DNA from: Streptomyces flaveolus
GTDB taxonomy: Bacteria > Actinomycetota > Actinomycetes > Streptomycetales > Streptomycetaceae
Length of the DNA stretch: 64,000 nucleotides
Reading direction: 5' to 3'
NCBI RefSeq assembly: GCF_000716535.1
Contig: NZ_JNWV01000041.1
Span: 1 to 64,000 of the forward strand
Part shown: positions 1 through 9,720 of the stretch, piece after piece
How positions within the stretch are numbered: the first letter of the stretch is position 1
How the letters are laid out: the number at the start of each line of letters is the position of its first letter
Notes under the pieces: model-generated
What the model saw: the letters and a program-made list of their open reading frames with translations, nothing else
What the model was told of the DNA's origin: nothing
Database searches by the model: none
Position numbers and translations under genes: made by a program

Positions 1-236
1 CCCACACACCCCCCAATCCCCCAACCCCCCTCCGACTTCCGAATCACCCGTTCGTGGCACCGGAGACGGAACGATCTCCGCGCGTCGTTCGTCACACCGG
101 CGAGGAGATCGTCGTATCCGGCGGTGAGCGGGGGAATTCCGGTTTCCGACGGCCTCTGTCGCTTTGCGCGCGGCCGTGGCACGATCCCTCAGACGTCCGT
201 AAGTTACTGACGGTAAATCAGTTTGGGGGAAGAGGT
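1..236 (+). promoter_or_regulatory. 5' region of the NlpC/P60 gene
   Basis: This stretch has no gene. It holds two possible hairpins: GGAGA at 62-66 with TCTCC at 75-79, and TCACACCGG at 92-100 with CCGGCGGTGA at 118-127 (imperfect). The purine-rich GGGGGAAGAGGT directly before the ATG at 237 is the ribosome binding site. I looked for the c-di-AMP (ydaO) riboswitch often found before actinobacterial cell-wall hydrolases and could not recognise its conserved core. Confidence 0.3.
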
Positions 237-1322
237 ATGGGATCGGGCAAGCGCGGCCTGCTCACGGCCGCCCTGACCGTGATCTGCGCGGTGACCGTCC
301 TGTCGGCGCCCGGCACGGCGTTCGCGGCCGTCGAGCCCGCCCGCACCCCGCCGTCGACCCCCGCACCCACGGCGACTCCCGCGCCCAGCAAGGATCTTGA
401 GGAGGTCCGCGCGAAGCTCGACAAGCTCTACCACGACGCGGCCGTGGCCACCGACGCGTACAACGCGGCCGAGGAGAAGGCCAAGAAGCAGTCCGCCGAG
501 ATCGTGGCGCTGGCGAAGAAGATCGTCGAGGGCCGGCAGAAGCTGGAGAAGCTCAAGGACCAGGCGGGCGCCGCCGCCCGCGACCAGTACCGCACCGGCG
601 GCCTGTCCGACACGGTCCGGTTCCTGCTCAGCGACGACCCGGGCCGGTTCCTGGACGGCGCCGGCCGCATGCTCCAGGGCCAGCAGGCGGCGAAGAAGCT
701 GATGACGGAAAAGGCCCGCACCCAGCAGGAGTTGCAGCAGTACGCCGACGACGCCGCCGCCCGCTGGGAGGAGCTGGAGGCGAACCGCAAGGCCAAGGAC
801 GCCGCCAAGAAGAAGATCGAGAAGCAGATCGATGCGGCCGAGAAGCTGCAGTCCCGGCTGGAGAAGAAGGAGAAGGAGCGGCTCGCCGAGCTGGAGCGGG
901 AGGCCGCGGCGAAGGCGCAGACCGCCTGGCTGGACACCGGCGCCCTCCAGGGCGTCCACGGAAAGGCCTCGTCACGGGGCGAGATGGCCGTGAAGTACGC
1001 CACCCGGCAGCTCGGCAAGCCGTATGTGTGGGGCGCCGAGGGGCCGGACTCCTTCGACTGCTCGGGCCTGACCTCCCAGGCCTGGGCGGCGGCCGGCCAC
1101 CCCGTCCCGCGCACCTCGCAGGAGCAGTGGAAGCAGCTCCGGCGCGTCGACGTCAAGGACATGCGGCCCGGCGACCTCATCATCTACTTCGACGACGCCA
1201 GCCACGTCGGGATGTACATCGGCGACGGCGCGATCATCCACGCGCCGCGCCCCGGGCGGACGGTGACGATCGCGGGCGCCGGCTCGATGCCGATCCTCGG
1301 GGTCGTACGACCGGACGCGTGA
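237..1322 (+). CDS. Secreted NlpC/P60 peptidoglycan endopeptidase with coiled-coil N-terminus
   Basis: A 361-residue secreted cell-wall hydrolase predicted to cut within peptidoglycan stem peptides. The ATG at 237 follows a strong RBS and opens a typical signal peptide (MGSGKRGLLTAALTV, cleavage after AFA). A Pro/Thr-rich stretch is followed by a long Lys/Glu/Ala-rich coiled coil (about residues 50-235), as in RipA-type hydrolases, where it restrains or localises the enzyme. The C-terminal NlpC/P60 domain has its catalytic Cys in DCSG (about residue 275), His in SHVG (about 323) and a third polar residue in IIHAP. An in-frame upstream ATG at 54 lacks an RBS and would bury the signal peptide. 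Confidence 0.9.
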   Translation: MGSGKRGLLTAALTVICAVTVLSAPGTAFAAVEPARTPPSTPAPTATPAPSKDLEEVRAKLDKLYHDAAVATDAYNAAEEKAKKQSAEIVALAKKIVEGRQKLEKLKDQAGAAARDQYRTGGLSDTVRFLLSDDPGRFLDGAGRMLQGQQAAKKLMTEKARTQQELQQYADDAAARWEELEANRKAKDAAKKKIEKQIDAAEKLQSRLEKKEKERLAELEREAAAKAQTAWLDTGALQGVHGKASSRGEMAVKYATRQLGKPYVWGAEGPDSFDCSGLTSQAWAAAGHPVPRTSQEQWKQLRRVDVKDMRPGDLIIYFDDASHVGMYIGDGAIIHAPRPGRTVTIAGAGSMPILGVVRPDA

Positions 1323-1361
1323 CCGGCCGTCCACACGGTTCCGGGCGGCCCATGTCCCCGG

Positions 1362-1373
1362 TGACGTACGTCA
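1362..1373. promoter_or_regulatory. Perfect 12-bp palindrome upstream of the PP2C gene
   Basis: TGACGTACGTCA reads identically on both strands and lies 240 bp before the PP2C start, in the 290-bp gap after the NlpC/P60 gene. It could be an operator or chance; no partner copy was found nearby. The rest of the gap shows no gene. Confidence 0.25.
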
Positions 1374-1613
1374 TGTGACCCACCGCACGGCCTGTCACCC
1401 CCAAACTCACCCAGGACGTGAGCTTCGTCATCCCATCGGGGCCGTCGGCGTGTCCAACTGCGGTATGGAACGCGGCATATGACAGTGGCGGGCACCGGAG
1501 CGACGCGGCTCACACCATTCCGTCGGGGCGGTTCCAGCCGCTATGGTCCCGGTCGGTGGGTCGAGACCCTCGACGCCGCCGTGCCCTCGGGGGGAGGGAA
1601 GGAACCCAGGACA

Positions 1614-2915
1614 ATGCCCGTACCCGTACCGCGGCAGAGAGCGATCCCGGCCGTGGAGAGTGGTCAGGCGCAGGCCGCACGCGCAGTCGGCGGCCCCCTC
1701 AAGGAAGAGGCCCACCGCGACGCCACGCCCGTGAACGGCACCGGCGCCACTCTCACCCTGCTGCTGATCGAGGACGATCCGGCCGGCTCGCCGATCGTGC
1801 CCGACCTGCTGGACTCGGCCGGCAAGCCGATCCGCGTCCGCACCGCCCGCAACCTCACCGAGGCCGAGCGGCTGCTCACCGACGACGTCCACTGCATCCT
1901 GCTGGACCTGGCGCTCCCGGCGCCGGGCGGCAGCGACACCGACGACGAGCTGGCCGTGCTCAGGCACGTCCTCCGGCTCGCGCCCCGGCACGCCGTGCTC
2001 GCGCTGACCGCCTCCGGCGACGCCGAGCGCGGCGCCGAGGCCGTGCGCGTGGGCGCCCAGGACTACCTCTTCCGGGACGAGCTGGACGGCCGGCTGCTCA
2101 GCCGCGCCATCCGGTACGCGGTGGAGCGGAAGCGGTCCGACACCGCCGAGCGGCGACTCGCCGAGGGCAAGCTGCGCGCCCAGGAGAACCGCCGGCTGGA
2201 GCGCGGGCTGCTGCCCACGCCGCTGCTGGAGGGCTCCGCGCTGCGGTTCGCCGCGCGCTACCGCCCCGGCCGGTCCCGGGCACTGCTCGGCGGCGACTTC
2301 TACGACGCCGTCCGCACCCCCGACGGCACCGTGCACGCCATGATCGGCGACGTCTGCGGGCACGGCCCGGACGAGGCCGCGCTCGGCGTGGAGCTGCGCA
2401 TCGCCTGGCGGGCGCTGACCCTGGCCGGGCTGTGCGGGGACGAGCTGCTGAACACCCTCCAGCAGGTGCTGGAGCACGAGCGCGCCGACGAGGAGATCTT
2501 CGCGACGCTGTGCACGGTGGACATCGCGCCCGACGGCCGCCGGGCCGGTCTGTGCCTGGCCGGTCACCCGGCCCCGCTGATCGCCCGCCCCGGCCGGCCG
2601 GCGCGGCTGCTCCCCTACGAGAACAACGGCCCCGCCCTGGGCCTGCTGCCCGGCGCCCGCTGGCCGCGGATGCAGGTCGAGCTGGGTGCCGAGTGGAGCC
2701 TGATGCTCTACACCGACGGGCTGATCGAGGGCCGGGTCGGTGAGGACGGGGAGCGGCTCGGTCAGGACGGCATGCTGGAGATGATCCGCCGGCAGCTCTC
2801 CGAGGGGCTGCGGGGGGAGGAACTGCTGCGGGCCGCGGTGCATGAGGTGCGTGAGCTGAACGGGGGCGAGCTCACGGACGACGTGGCGGTGGTTCTGCTG
2901 GACCGGGCGCGGTAG
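1614..2915 (+). CDS. Response-regulator receiver fused to PP2C (SpoIIE-type) serine phosphatase
   Basis: A 433-residue cytoplasmic signalling phosphatase. The N-terminal receiver (about residues 45-165) has the acidic pair in LLLIEDD and a phospho-acceptor Asp in LLDLALPAP. After a short linker with coiled-coil character, a PPM/SpoIIE-type phosphatase domain (about 210-430) shows metal-binding aspartates in GGDFYDA and GDVCGHG. Such RsbU-like proteins usually dephosphorylate anti-sigma-factor antagonists. ATG at 1614 is preferred because GGAAGGAA lies just upstream; the frame stays open to an ATG at 1479 without such a site. No cognate histidine kinase, anti-sigma or antagonist gene is adjacent, so the input is unknown. 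Confidence 0.85.
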   Translation: MPVPVPRQRAIPAVESGQAQAARAVGGPLKEEAHRDATPVNGTGATLTLLLIEDDPAGSPIVPDLLDSAGKPIRVRTARNLTEAERLLTDDVHCILLDLALPAPGGSDTDDELAVLRHVLRLAPRHAVLALTASGDAERGAEAVRVGAQDYLFRDELDGRLLSRAIRYAVERKRSDTAERRLAEGKLRAQENRRLERGLLPTPLLEGSALRFAARYRPGRSRALLGGDFYDAVRTPDGTVHAMIGDVCGHGPDEAALGVELRIAWRALTLAGLCGDELLNTLQQVLEHERADEEIFATLCTVDIAPDGRRAGLCLAGHPAPLIARPGRPARLLPYENNGPALGLLPGARWPRMQVELGAEWSLMLYTDGLIEGRVGEDGERLGQDGMLEMIRRQLSEGLRGEELLRAAVHEVRELNGGELTDDVAVVLLDRAR

Positions 2916-3021
2916 GCGGGATCTCGCCGTAGGGGTTCCCCCCAGCGCCGGGTGCGGGCCGTTCCCGCCCGTGCGGCGCGGCAGGGAGACCAGGGGCCGC
3001 CCCCGCGCCGCTTCGGGCGCT

Positions 3022-3441
3022 TCAGCGGCCGCCGTTGTACGGGCCGTACGGGCCGTCGCTGCTGCTTCCGCCCCGGCGGCGGCCCCAGCCGCGCCCCCCG
3101 CCCCCCACCTGCTGGAGTGCGGGGCGGACGTCGACGATGTAGACGATGCTCGCCACCGCGCCGGCGATGGGGAGGATGGACAGGAGCGAGAACAGGTAGC
3201 TGACGACGAGGGCGATGCCGAGGATGATCAGCCAGAACACCTTGTTCTGCTTGTCGGCGGCGCGGAAGGCGTCCTCGCGCCGGAACGCGGCGTCGAACAG
3301 CCCGAACGCGGCCAGGGCCATCAGAACGATCTTCAAGATGCCCATGAAACCCGCGAAGCCCAACATCAGCATGCTGCCCACCGCCCGTTGATTCCCGATC
3401 CCTGCTACGCCGCCACCGTACCCATAGAACGGGCCGGACAC
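3022..3441 (-). CDS. DUF2516-family small membrane protein
   Basis: A 139-residue protein with two or three hydrophobic segments (LMLGFAGFMGILKIVLMAL, then WLIILGIALVVSYLFSLL and an Ala/Ile-rich segment) followed by a Gly/Arg-rich cytoplasmic tail. The central FGLFDAAFRREDAFRAADKQ resembles DUF2516, a widespread actinobacterial membrane family of unknown function. The annotated start is a GTG at 3441; an ATG at 3372 would begin directly at the first membrane helix and give the usual family length of about 115, so the true start is uncertain. It lies downstream of the coiled-coil protein and XRE regulator on the same strand and may share their transcript. Confidence 0.7.
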   Translation of the reverse strand: MSGPFYGYGGGVAGIGNQRAVGSMLMLGFAGFMGILKIVLMALAAFGLFDAAFRREDAFRAADKQNKVFWLIILGIALVVSYLFSLLSILPIAGAVASIVYIVDVRPALQQVGGGGRGWGRRRGGSSSDGPYGPYNGGR

Positions 3442-3481
3442 CCCAAAGGTGCCCGGCCCGGACCCGTCTCGTCGGCCATGG

Positions 3482-4093
3482 TCACTTGGCCGGCGGGGTG
3501 GTCTTCTTCGCCGTGGTGGTGGTGGTCGTGGTCTTGCGGGGGGCCGGGGCCTTCTTCGCCGCGGGCTTCCTGTCCGCGGCGAGGTCGGTCCTCGCCTCGG
3601 CCGGCTTCGGCCGGTCGTCCTTGACCTCGACCGGCTCGGGCTTGCCCTCGACCACGATCGCCAGGTCCTCGATCTCCTCGGCGGCCTCGCCGCGCCAGGT
3701 CTTCACGGCCTGCTCGCCGTGCTCGGCGACCCGCTCGTAGGTCTCGCGGGCCTTGACGGCGTACTCGGCGGCGACGCCGACGCTGCGCAGGGCGAGGTCC
3801 TGGGCGGTCTCGCCGAGCTTCTTGAGGTCGACGTCGATGGTGCCGATGAACTCGTTGACCTTGGCCTGAAGGGTCTCCTGCGCCTCCTTGGCGCGGGCGG
3901 TGGCCTTCTCCTGCACGGCCTTCGGGTCGGTGTTGCGCACGGCCTCGATGCGCGCCGGGGCCTCGGCGCGCAGCTGCTCGACCAGGGCCGGCACCTTCTT
4001 GGCCTGCTGAAGCGCCAGATCGGCGGTGCCGGCGGCGAAGTAGAACGGGGTCGGGTCGCTGAGGGTCTTGCGCAGGTCGTCGGTGATGGCCAT
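3482..4093 (-). CDS. Heparin-binding-hemagglutinin-like coiled-coil protein with Lys/Ala/Pro/Thr tail
   Basis: A 203-residue protein starting MAITDDLRKTLSDPTPFYFAAGTADLALQQAKKVP, the typical opening of actinobacterial HbhA-like proteins. Residues 10-155 are largely alpha-helical coiled coil, and the tail (about 170-203) is rich in Lys, Pro, Ala and a run of seven Thr, reminiscent of histone H1-like tails. In mycobacteria HbhA binds heparan sulfate and affects lipid inclusions; in Streptomyces the role is not established, and DNA or membrane binding are both possible. It sits directly downstream of the XRE regulator on the same strand, suggesting co-regulation. Confidence 0.75.
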   Translation of the reverse strand: MAITDDLRKTLSDPTPFYFAAGTADLALQQAKKVPALVEQLRAEAPARIEAVRNTDPKAVQEKATARAKEAQETLQAKVNEFIGTIDVDLKKLGETAQDLALRSVGVAAEYAVKARETYERVAEHGEQAVKTWRGEAAEEIEDLAIVVEGKPEPVEVKDDRPKPAEARTDLAADRKPAAKKAPAPRKTTTTTTTAKKTTPPAK

Positions 4094-4174
4094 GGTGAGG
4101 GTCCTCCCGGATCGGATTCGCGTTCGGCTGGGTTGGTGTGGTCCGCGGCGGGCGTCCGGAGCCCTGGTCCGGCG

Positions 4175-4663
4175 TCAGCCGGCCGTCCGCCGCGGGCCGG
4201 CGTCCGTCTCATTTCCGGCGGCATCGCCTGCGCCGGCCGTACGGCTGCCGCCGCCGGTCCCCTGGTCCACGGATCCGTCCCCGGGCCCTTCCTCCTCGGC
4301 GCGCTCGCCGATCCCGAAGCCGTTCTCCTTGCGGAAGGACTCGTAGATCTGGAGCAGCACCTGCTTCTGCCGCTCGTTGAGCGTGGGATCGGCGAGGATG
4401 ACGGCGCGCGTCTCGACCTCGTCCCGGTCCCGCTCGGCGTCGAGGATGCCGGCGCGGACGTACAGCGTCTCGGCGGAGATGCGCAGGGCCTTGGCGACCT
4501 GCTGGAGCACCTCCGCGCTGGGCTTGCGCAGCCCGCGCTCGATCTGGCTCAGGTACGGATTGGACACCCCGGCGGCGTCGGCGAGCTGCCGCAGCGAAAG
4601 CTGGGCGTTCCGCCGCTGTTCGCGCAGGTACTCACCGAGGTTGCCGACGTTCAGCGATGCCAT
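4175..4663 (-). CDS. XRE-family helix-turn-helix regulator
   Basis: A 162-residue DNA-binding protein. The HTH occupies about residues 8-65 (LREQRRNAQLSLRQLADAAG, then VSNPYLSQIERG as recognition helix). A short helical linker ends in a hydrophilic, low-complexity Gly/Asp tail. The ATG at 4663 is preceded by GGTGGAGG at good distance. The nearest upstream sequence carries a perfect inverted repeat overlapping the likely -35 element, suggesting autoregulation. It heads a three-gene same-strand group with the HbhA-like protein and DUF2516 protein. Confidence 0.85.
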   Translation of the reverse strand: MASLNVGNLGEYLREQRRNAQLSLRQLADAAGVSNPYLSQIERGLRKPSAEVLQQVAKALRISAETLYVRAGILDAERDRDEVETRAVILADPTLNERQKQVLLQIYESFRKENGFGIGERAEEEGPGDGSVDQGTGGGSRTAGAGDAAGNETDAGPRRTAG

Positions 4664-4693
4664 GCCTCCACCTTGCCCCACCCCCGCTAACAA

Positions 4694-4713
4694 TTGCAAG
4701 CACCCGCTTGCAA
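4694..4713 (-). promoter_or_regulatory. Operator/promoter of the XRE regulator
   Basis: TTGCAAGC and GCTTGCAA form a perfect 8-bp inverted repeat separated by ACCC. On the minus strand the first half contains a TTGCAA -35-like hexamer, with a 17-bp spacer to TTAGCG near the XRE start. A regulator bound here would block RNA polymerase. The assignment to the adjacent XRE protein is inference. Confidence 0.6.
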
Positions 4714-4737
4714 GAGTGTGTCGCGTCACGAGGACGC

Positions 4738-5856
4738 TCAGGCCGGCTGGACGTCGTCGAAGAGGGCGATGGCTTCGGCCGGGTCCGGGCTCACGAGGCG
4801 TTCCAGGCCGGCCGTCGTGATCTCCGCCCACCTGCCGACCCGTGCCCACATCCGTTCCTCGAAGGCGCGGACGACCTCGTCCGGATCTCCGAGGCCGGTG
4901 GCGAGGGACTCGGCGAGCTCGGCGCCGTCCAGCATCGCGAGGTTCGCGCCCGCCCCCAAGGGGGGCATCACGTGGGCGGCGTCGCCCAGCAGCGTCACCC
5001 CGGGTACGTGGGTCCAGGTGTGGGACACGGGCAGGACGTGGACGGGGCGGTGGACGAAGGCGGCGCCGTGGCGGAGGAGGTCGAGGACGGGAGCGGCCCA
5101 GCCGTCGAACAGGGCCAGCAGGCTCGATCGCACGGCCTCGGCGTCGGCCAGGTCCAGGTCCGCGTGCCAGTCCAGCGGCGCGCGGAACTTGGCGTACACC
5201 TTGACGTGGCCGCCGCTGTTGCGCTGGGCGACGAGGGAGCGGTTCACGCCGTACACGGCCACGGAACCGTCGCCGATCAACCGGGCGAGGCCGGGGTGGC
5301 GGGTGTCGACGTCGTCGAGGGAGGTCTCGACCGAGGTGACCCCGGTGTAGTGCGGCGTCACCCGCGAGACGGCCGGACGGATCCGGGACCAGGCGCCGTC
5401 CGCGCCGACCACGAGGTCGAACGTCTCCTGTCGGCCGTCCTCGCAATGGACCAGTACGCCGTCCGGGGTCCCCGGCACCACCCGCGTCACGCCCCGGCCC
5501 CACTGGACGTCGAGAGGGCCGAGCAGCAGGTCACGCAGTTGCCCGCGGTCGATCTCGGGATTGGCCCGGTCGTCCGGACGGGGGCGCCAGTCGCGCAGGA
5601 CGGTCCCGTCCGTGTCCAGGACACGCATGGCCTGCCCCTCGGGGCGGGACAGCGCCCGGAACTCCGCCAGCAGCCCCGCCTTGTCCAGCGCGCGCTGGCC
5701 CAGCCCTTCGTGCAGGTCCAGCGTGCCGCCCGGGGGACGGGCGTCGGGGGCGGGATCGCGTTCGAGGACGGCGACGGGGTGGCCGTGGCGGTGCAGGACG
5801 CGGGCGAAGGCGAGACCGGCGGGACCGGCTCCGACCACGGCGATACGATGTCTCAT
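4738..5856 (-). CDS. FAD-dependent monooxygenase (UbiH/TetX-like, class A)
   Basis: A 372-residue flavoprotein with all class-A hydroxylase motifs: the N-terminal Rossmann GAGPAG at residues 9-14, the DG motif in VVGADGAWSRIR, and GDAAHVMPPLGAGAN for FAD binding in the C-terminal half. The NAD(P)H-dependent family hydroxylates aromatic or polyketide-like substrates, and its TetX branch inactivates tetracyclines; the substrate here cannot be deduced. It is divergent from a TetR gene with an inverted repeat only 3 bp upstream of its ATG, so the mRNA is probably leaderless or nearly so. This regulator/enzyme pairing suggests induction by a small-molecule substrate. Confidence 0.85.
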   Translation of the reverse strand: MRHRIAVVGAGPAGLAFARVLHRHGHPVAVLERDPAPDARPPGGTLDLHEGLGQRALDKAGLLAEFRALSRPEGQAMRVLDTDGTVLRDWRPRPDDRANPEIDRGQLRDLLLGPLDVQWGRGVTRVVPGTPDGVLVHCEDGRQETFDLVVGADGAWSRIRPAVSRVTPHYTGVTSVETSLDDVDTRHPGLARLIGDGSVAVYGVNRSLVAQRNSGGHVKVYAKFRAPLDWHADLDLADAEAVRSSLLALFDGWAAPVLDLLRHGAAFVHRPVHVLPVSHTWTHVPGVTLLGDAAHVMPPLGAGANLAMLDGAELAESLATGLGDPDEVVRAFEERMWARVGRWAEITTAGLERLVSPDPAEAIALFDDVQPA

Positions 5857-5858
5857 GC

Positions 5859-5891
5859 CGATACACTGTATTTCTTCAATACGATGTATCG
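5859..5891. promoter_or_regulatory. TetR operator between monooxygenase and tetR
   Basis: Two 14-bp arms, CGATACACTGTATT (5859-5872) and AATACGATGTATCG (5878-5891), are inverted with 12 of 14 positions matching and a 5-bp spacer. The repeat fills most of the 47-bp divergent intergenic region, so one bound TetR dimer could repress both genes. Confidence 0.7.
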
Positions 5892-5903
5892 CAACGGAAC
5901 GGT

Positions 5904-6602
5904 GTGACCATGACTGTCTGGGACCGGCCGGAGCCGCCGGCTCGCCCCGTACCGCTCGACCGGGAGCGGATCGTCGCCGCCGCCATCGCGCTGGCCGACG
6001 AGGGCGGACTGGAGGCGGTGTCGTTGCGCAAGGTCGCCGCCCGGCTGAACGCCGGCCCGATGCGGCTGTACGGATACATCTCCACCAAGGAGGAACTGCT
6101 CGACCTCATGGTGGACGAGGTCCACGCCGAGATCCTCCCGGAGGAGCGGCCCGGCGACTGGCGGGAGGCGCTGCGCGTCCTCGCCCACCGCACCAGGCAG
6201 ACCGCCCTCCGGCACGAATGGCTGGCCGACCTGTTCGGCGGCCGCCCCACCCTGGGCCCGAACGGCCTCGCCGTGACCGAGGCCAAGCTGGCCGCCCTCG
6301 ACGGGCTCGCCGACGTCGACACCGTCATGCGCGCCGTGGAGACGGTCAGCGCCTACTGCACCGGAGCGATCAGGCGCGAGATCGCGGGCCTGCGGGCCGA
6401 GCGCACCACGGGCCTGTCCAAGCGCGAGTGGCAGCGCGCCTCCGGGCCGCATGTGACGAGGATGCTGGCCACGGGCCGCTTCCCGGCGCTGAGCAAGGCC
6501 GTGTACGACGGCACGGACGTGGACGCCGGGACGTCCTTCGCGACCGGCCTGGACTGGGTCCTCGACGCCGTGGCCGCCAGACTCACCCGGCCGCCGGCGT
6601 GA
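5904..6602 (+). CDS. TetR-family regulator of the adjacent monooxygenase
   Basis: A 232-residue regulator. The N-terminal HTH (about residues 20-65) reads ALADEGGLEAVSLRKVAARL followed by AGPMRLYGYISTKEELLDLM, matching TetR subfamilies with a TetR_C-type ligand domain that fills the rest. Either the GTG at 5904 or the ATG at 5910 can start translation; they differ by two residues. It is divergent from the FAD monooxygenase and separated by an imperfect inverted repeat that is the probable operator. Confidence 0.85.
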   Translation: MTMTVWDRPEPPARPVPLDRERIVAAAIALADEGGLEAVSLRKVAARLNAGPMRLYGYISTKEELLDLMVDEVHAEILPEERPGDWREALRVLAHRTRQTALRHEWLADLFGGRPTLGPNGLAVTEAKLAALDGLADVDTVMRAVETVSAYCTGAIRREIAGLRAERTTGLSKREWQRASGPHVTRMLATGRFPALSKAVYDGTDVDAGTSFATGLDWVLDAVAARLTRPPA

Positions 6603-6723
6603 GGCTCGGCCCTTGCCCGGGGCGAGCGCAAGCGCGGCTCGCGGACGCCTCACTCGTCCAGGTCGCGGAACGCGTCAGGAATGGAGAAGCGCCCGCCGCC
6701 GGGGCGCCGCTACGGTGGCCGGC

Positions 6724-9093
<2,370 letters not shown>

Positions 9094-9198
9094 CGCGCCG
9101 CGGGCCGGGCGTGCGGCGCGTCGCCGGACCACCGGCCACCGCCGGCCACGGCTGCGCCGTGGTGGGACAGCCGCGTGTCAGACACGGCCGCGCGCCCC

Positions 9199-9678
9199 TC
9201 AGGAGTGCACCGCCAGCCACTCCTCCAGCACCGCGAAGTCGGCTTCCGTCAGGCCGTACCGGTGGTCGACGCGGTGCAGGAGGGCCGGGGCCGGGTGGTG
9301 GGCGGCGATCCAGGCACGGTCGGCCCCGGTGATCTCGTCGTCCACCCAGACGAACGGGCGGCCCGCCGCCCATTCGGCCAGCGGCCGGGTCTTCCAGTGC
9401 GGCGGGCCCGGCCGCTCGTCCGCGTCGGGCCACCGCACGACCGGCAGCGGCGGCAGGCCGAGCCACGGCGCGAGGCAGTCGTTGGCGTCGTCCATCCACG
9501 TCGTGGCCCACACCAGTGCGCAGCCCAGTGCCGTCAGCCGGGGGCCCAGCGCGGGGTCGACCCGGGGCAGCAGCGGGTGGCCGGCGGAGGGCACCGGCGG
9601 GCCGTCGTACAGCGGGTAGGCGCGGTCCGCCGCGCCGAAGGGGACGAGCGGACCGTCGACGTCGAGGAAGAGCAGCAT
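9199..9678 (-). CDS. Small HAD-like domain protein
   Basis: About 159 residues from the ATG at 9678 ([15 protein letters not shown]). The opening DVDGPL matches HAD motif I, WATTW provides a motif II Thr, and [15 protein letters not shown] resembles motif IV. It lacks a large cap domain and belongs to the compact HAD-like proteins common in Actinobacteria; phosphatase activity is likely but the substrate is unknown. The frame extends upstream to an ATG at 9714, just after the helicase stop codon, so translational coupling to the helicase gene is possible. Confidence 0.7.
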   Translation of the reverse strand: MLLFLDVDGPLVPFGAADRAYPLYDGPPVPSAGHPLLPRVDPALGPRLTALGCALVWATTWMDDANDCLAPWLGLPPLPVVRWPDADERPGPPHWKTRPLAEWAAGRPFVWVDDEITGADRAWIAAHHPAPALLHRVDHRYGLTEADFAVLEEWLAVHS

Positions 9679-9720
9679 CACCCAGCTTCGTCCCCGGAAG
9701 CACCGGTCGTCCATGGGCCC

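Noticed and set aside
1..236. A c-di-AMP riboswitch before the NlpC/P60 gene
   Set aside because: Hairpins are present but the conserved ydaO core sequences could not be found by eye; a covariance search would decide.
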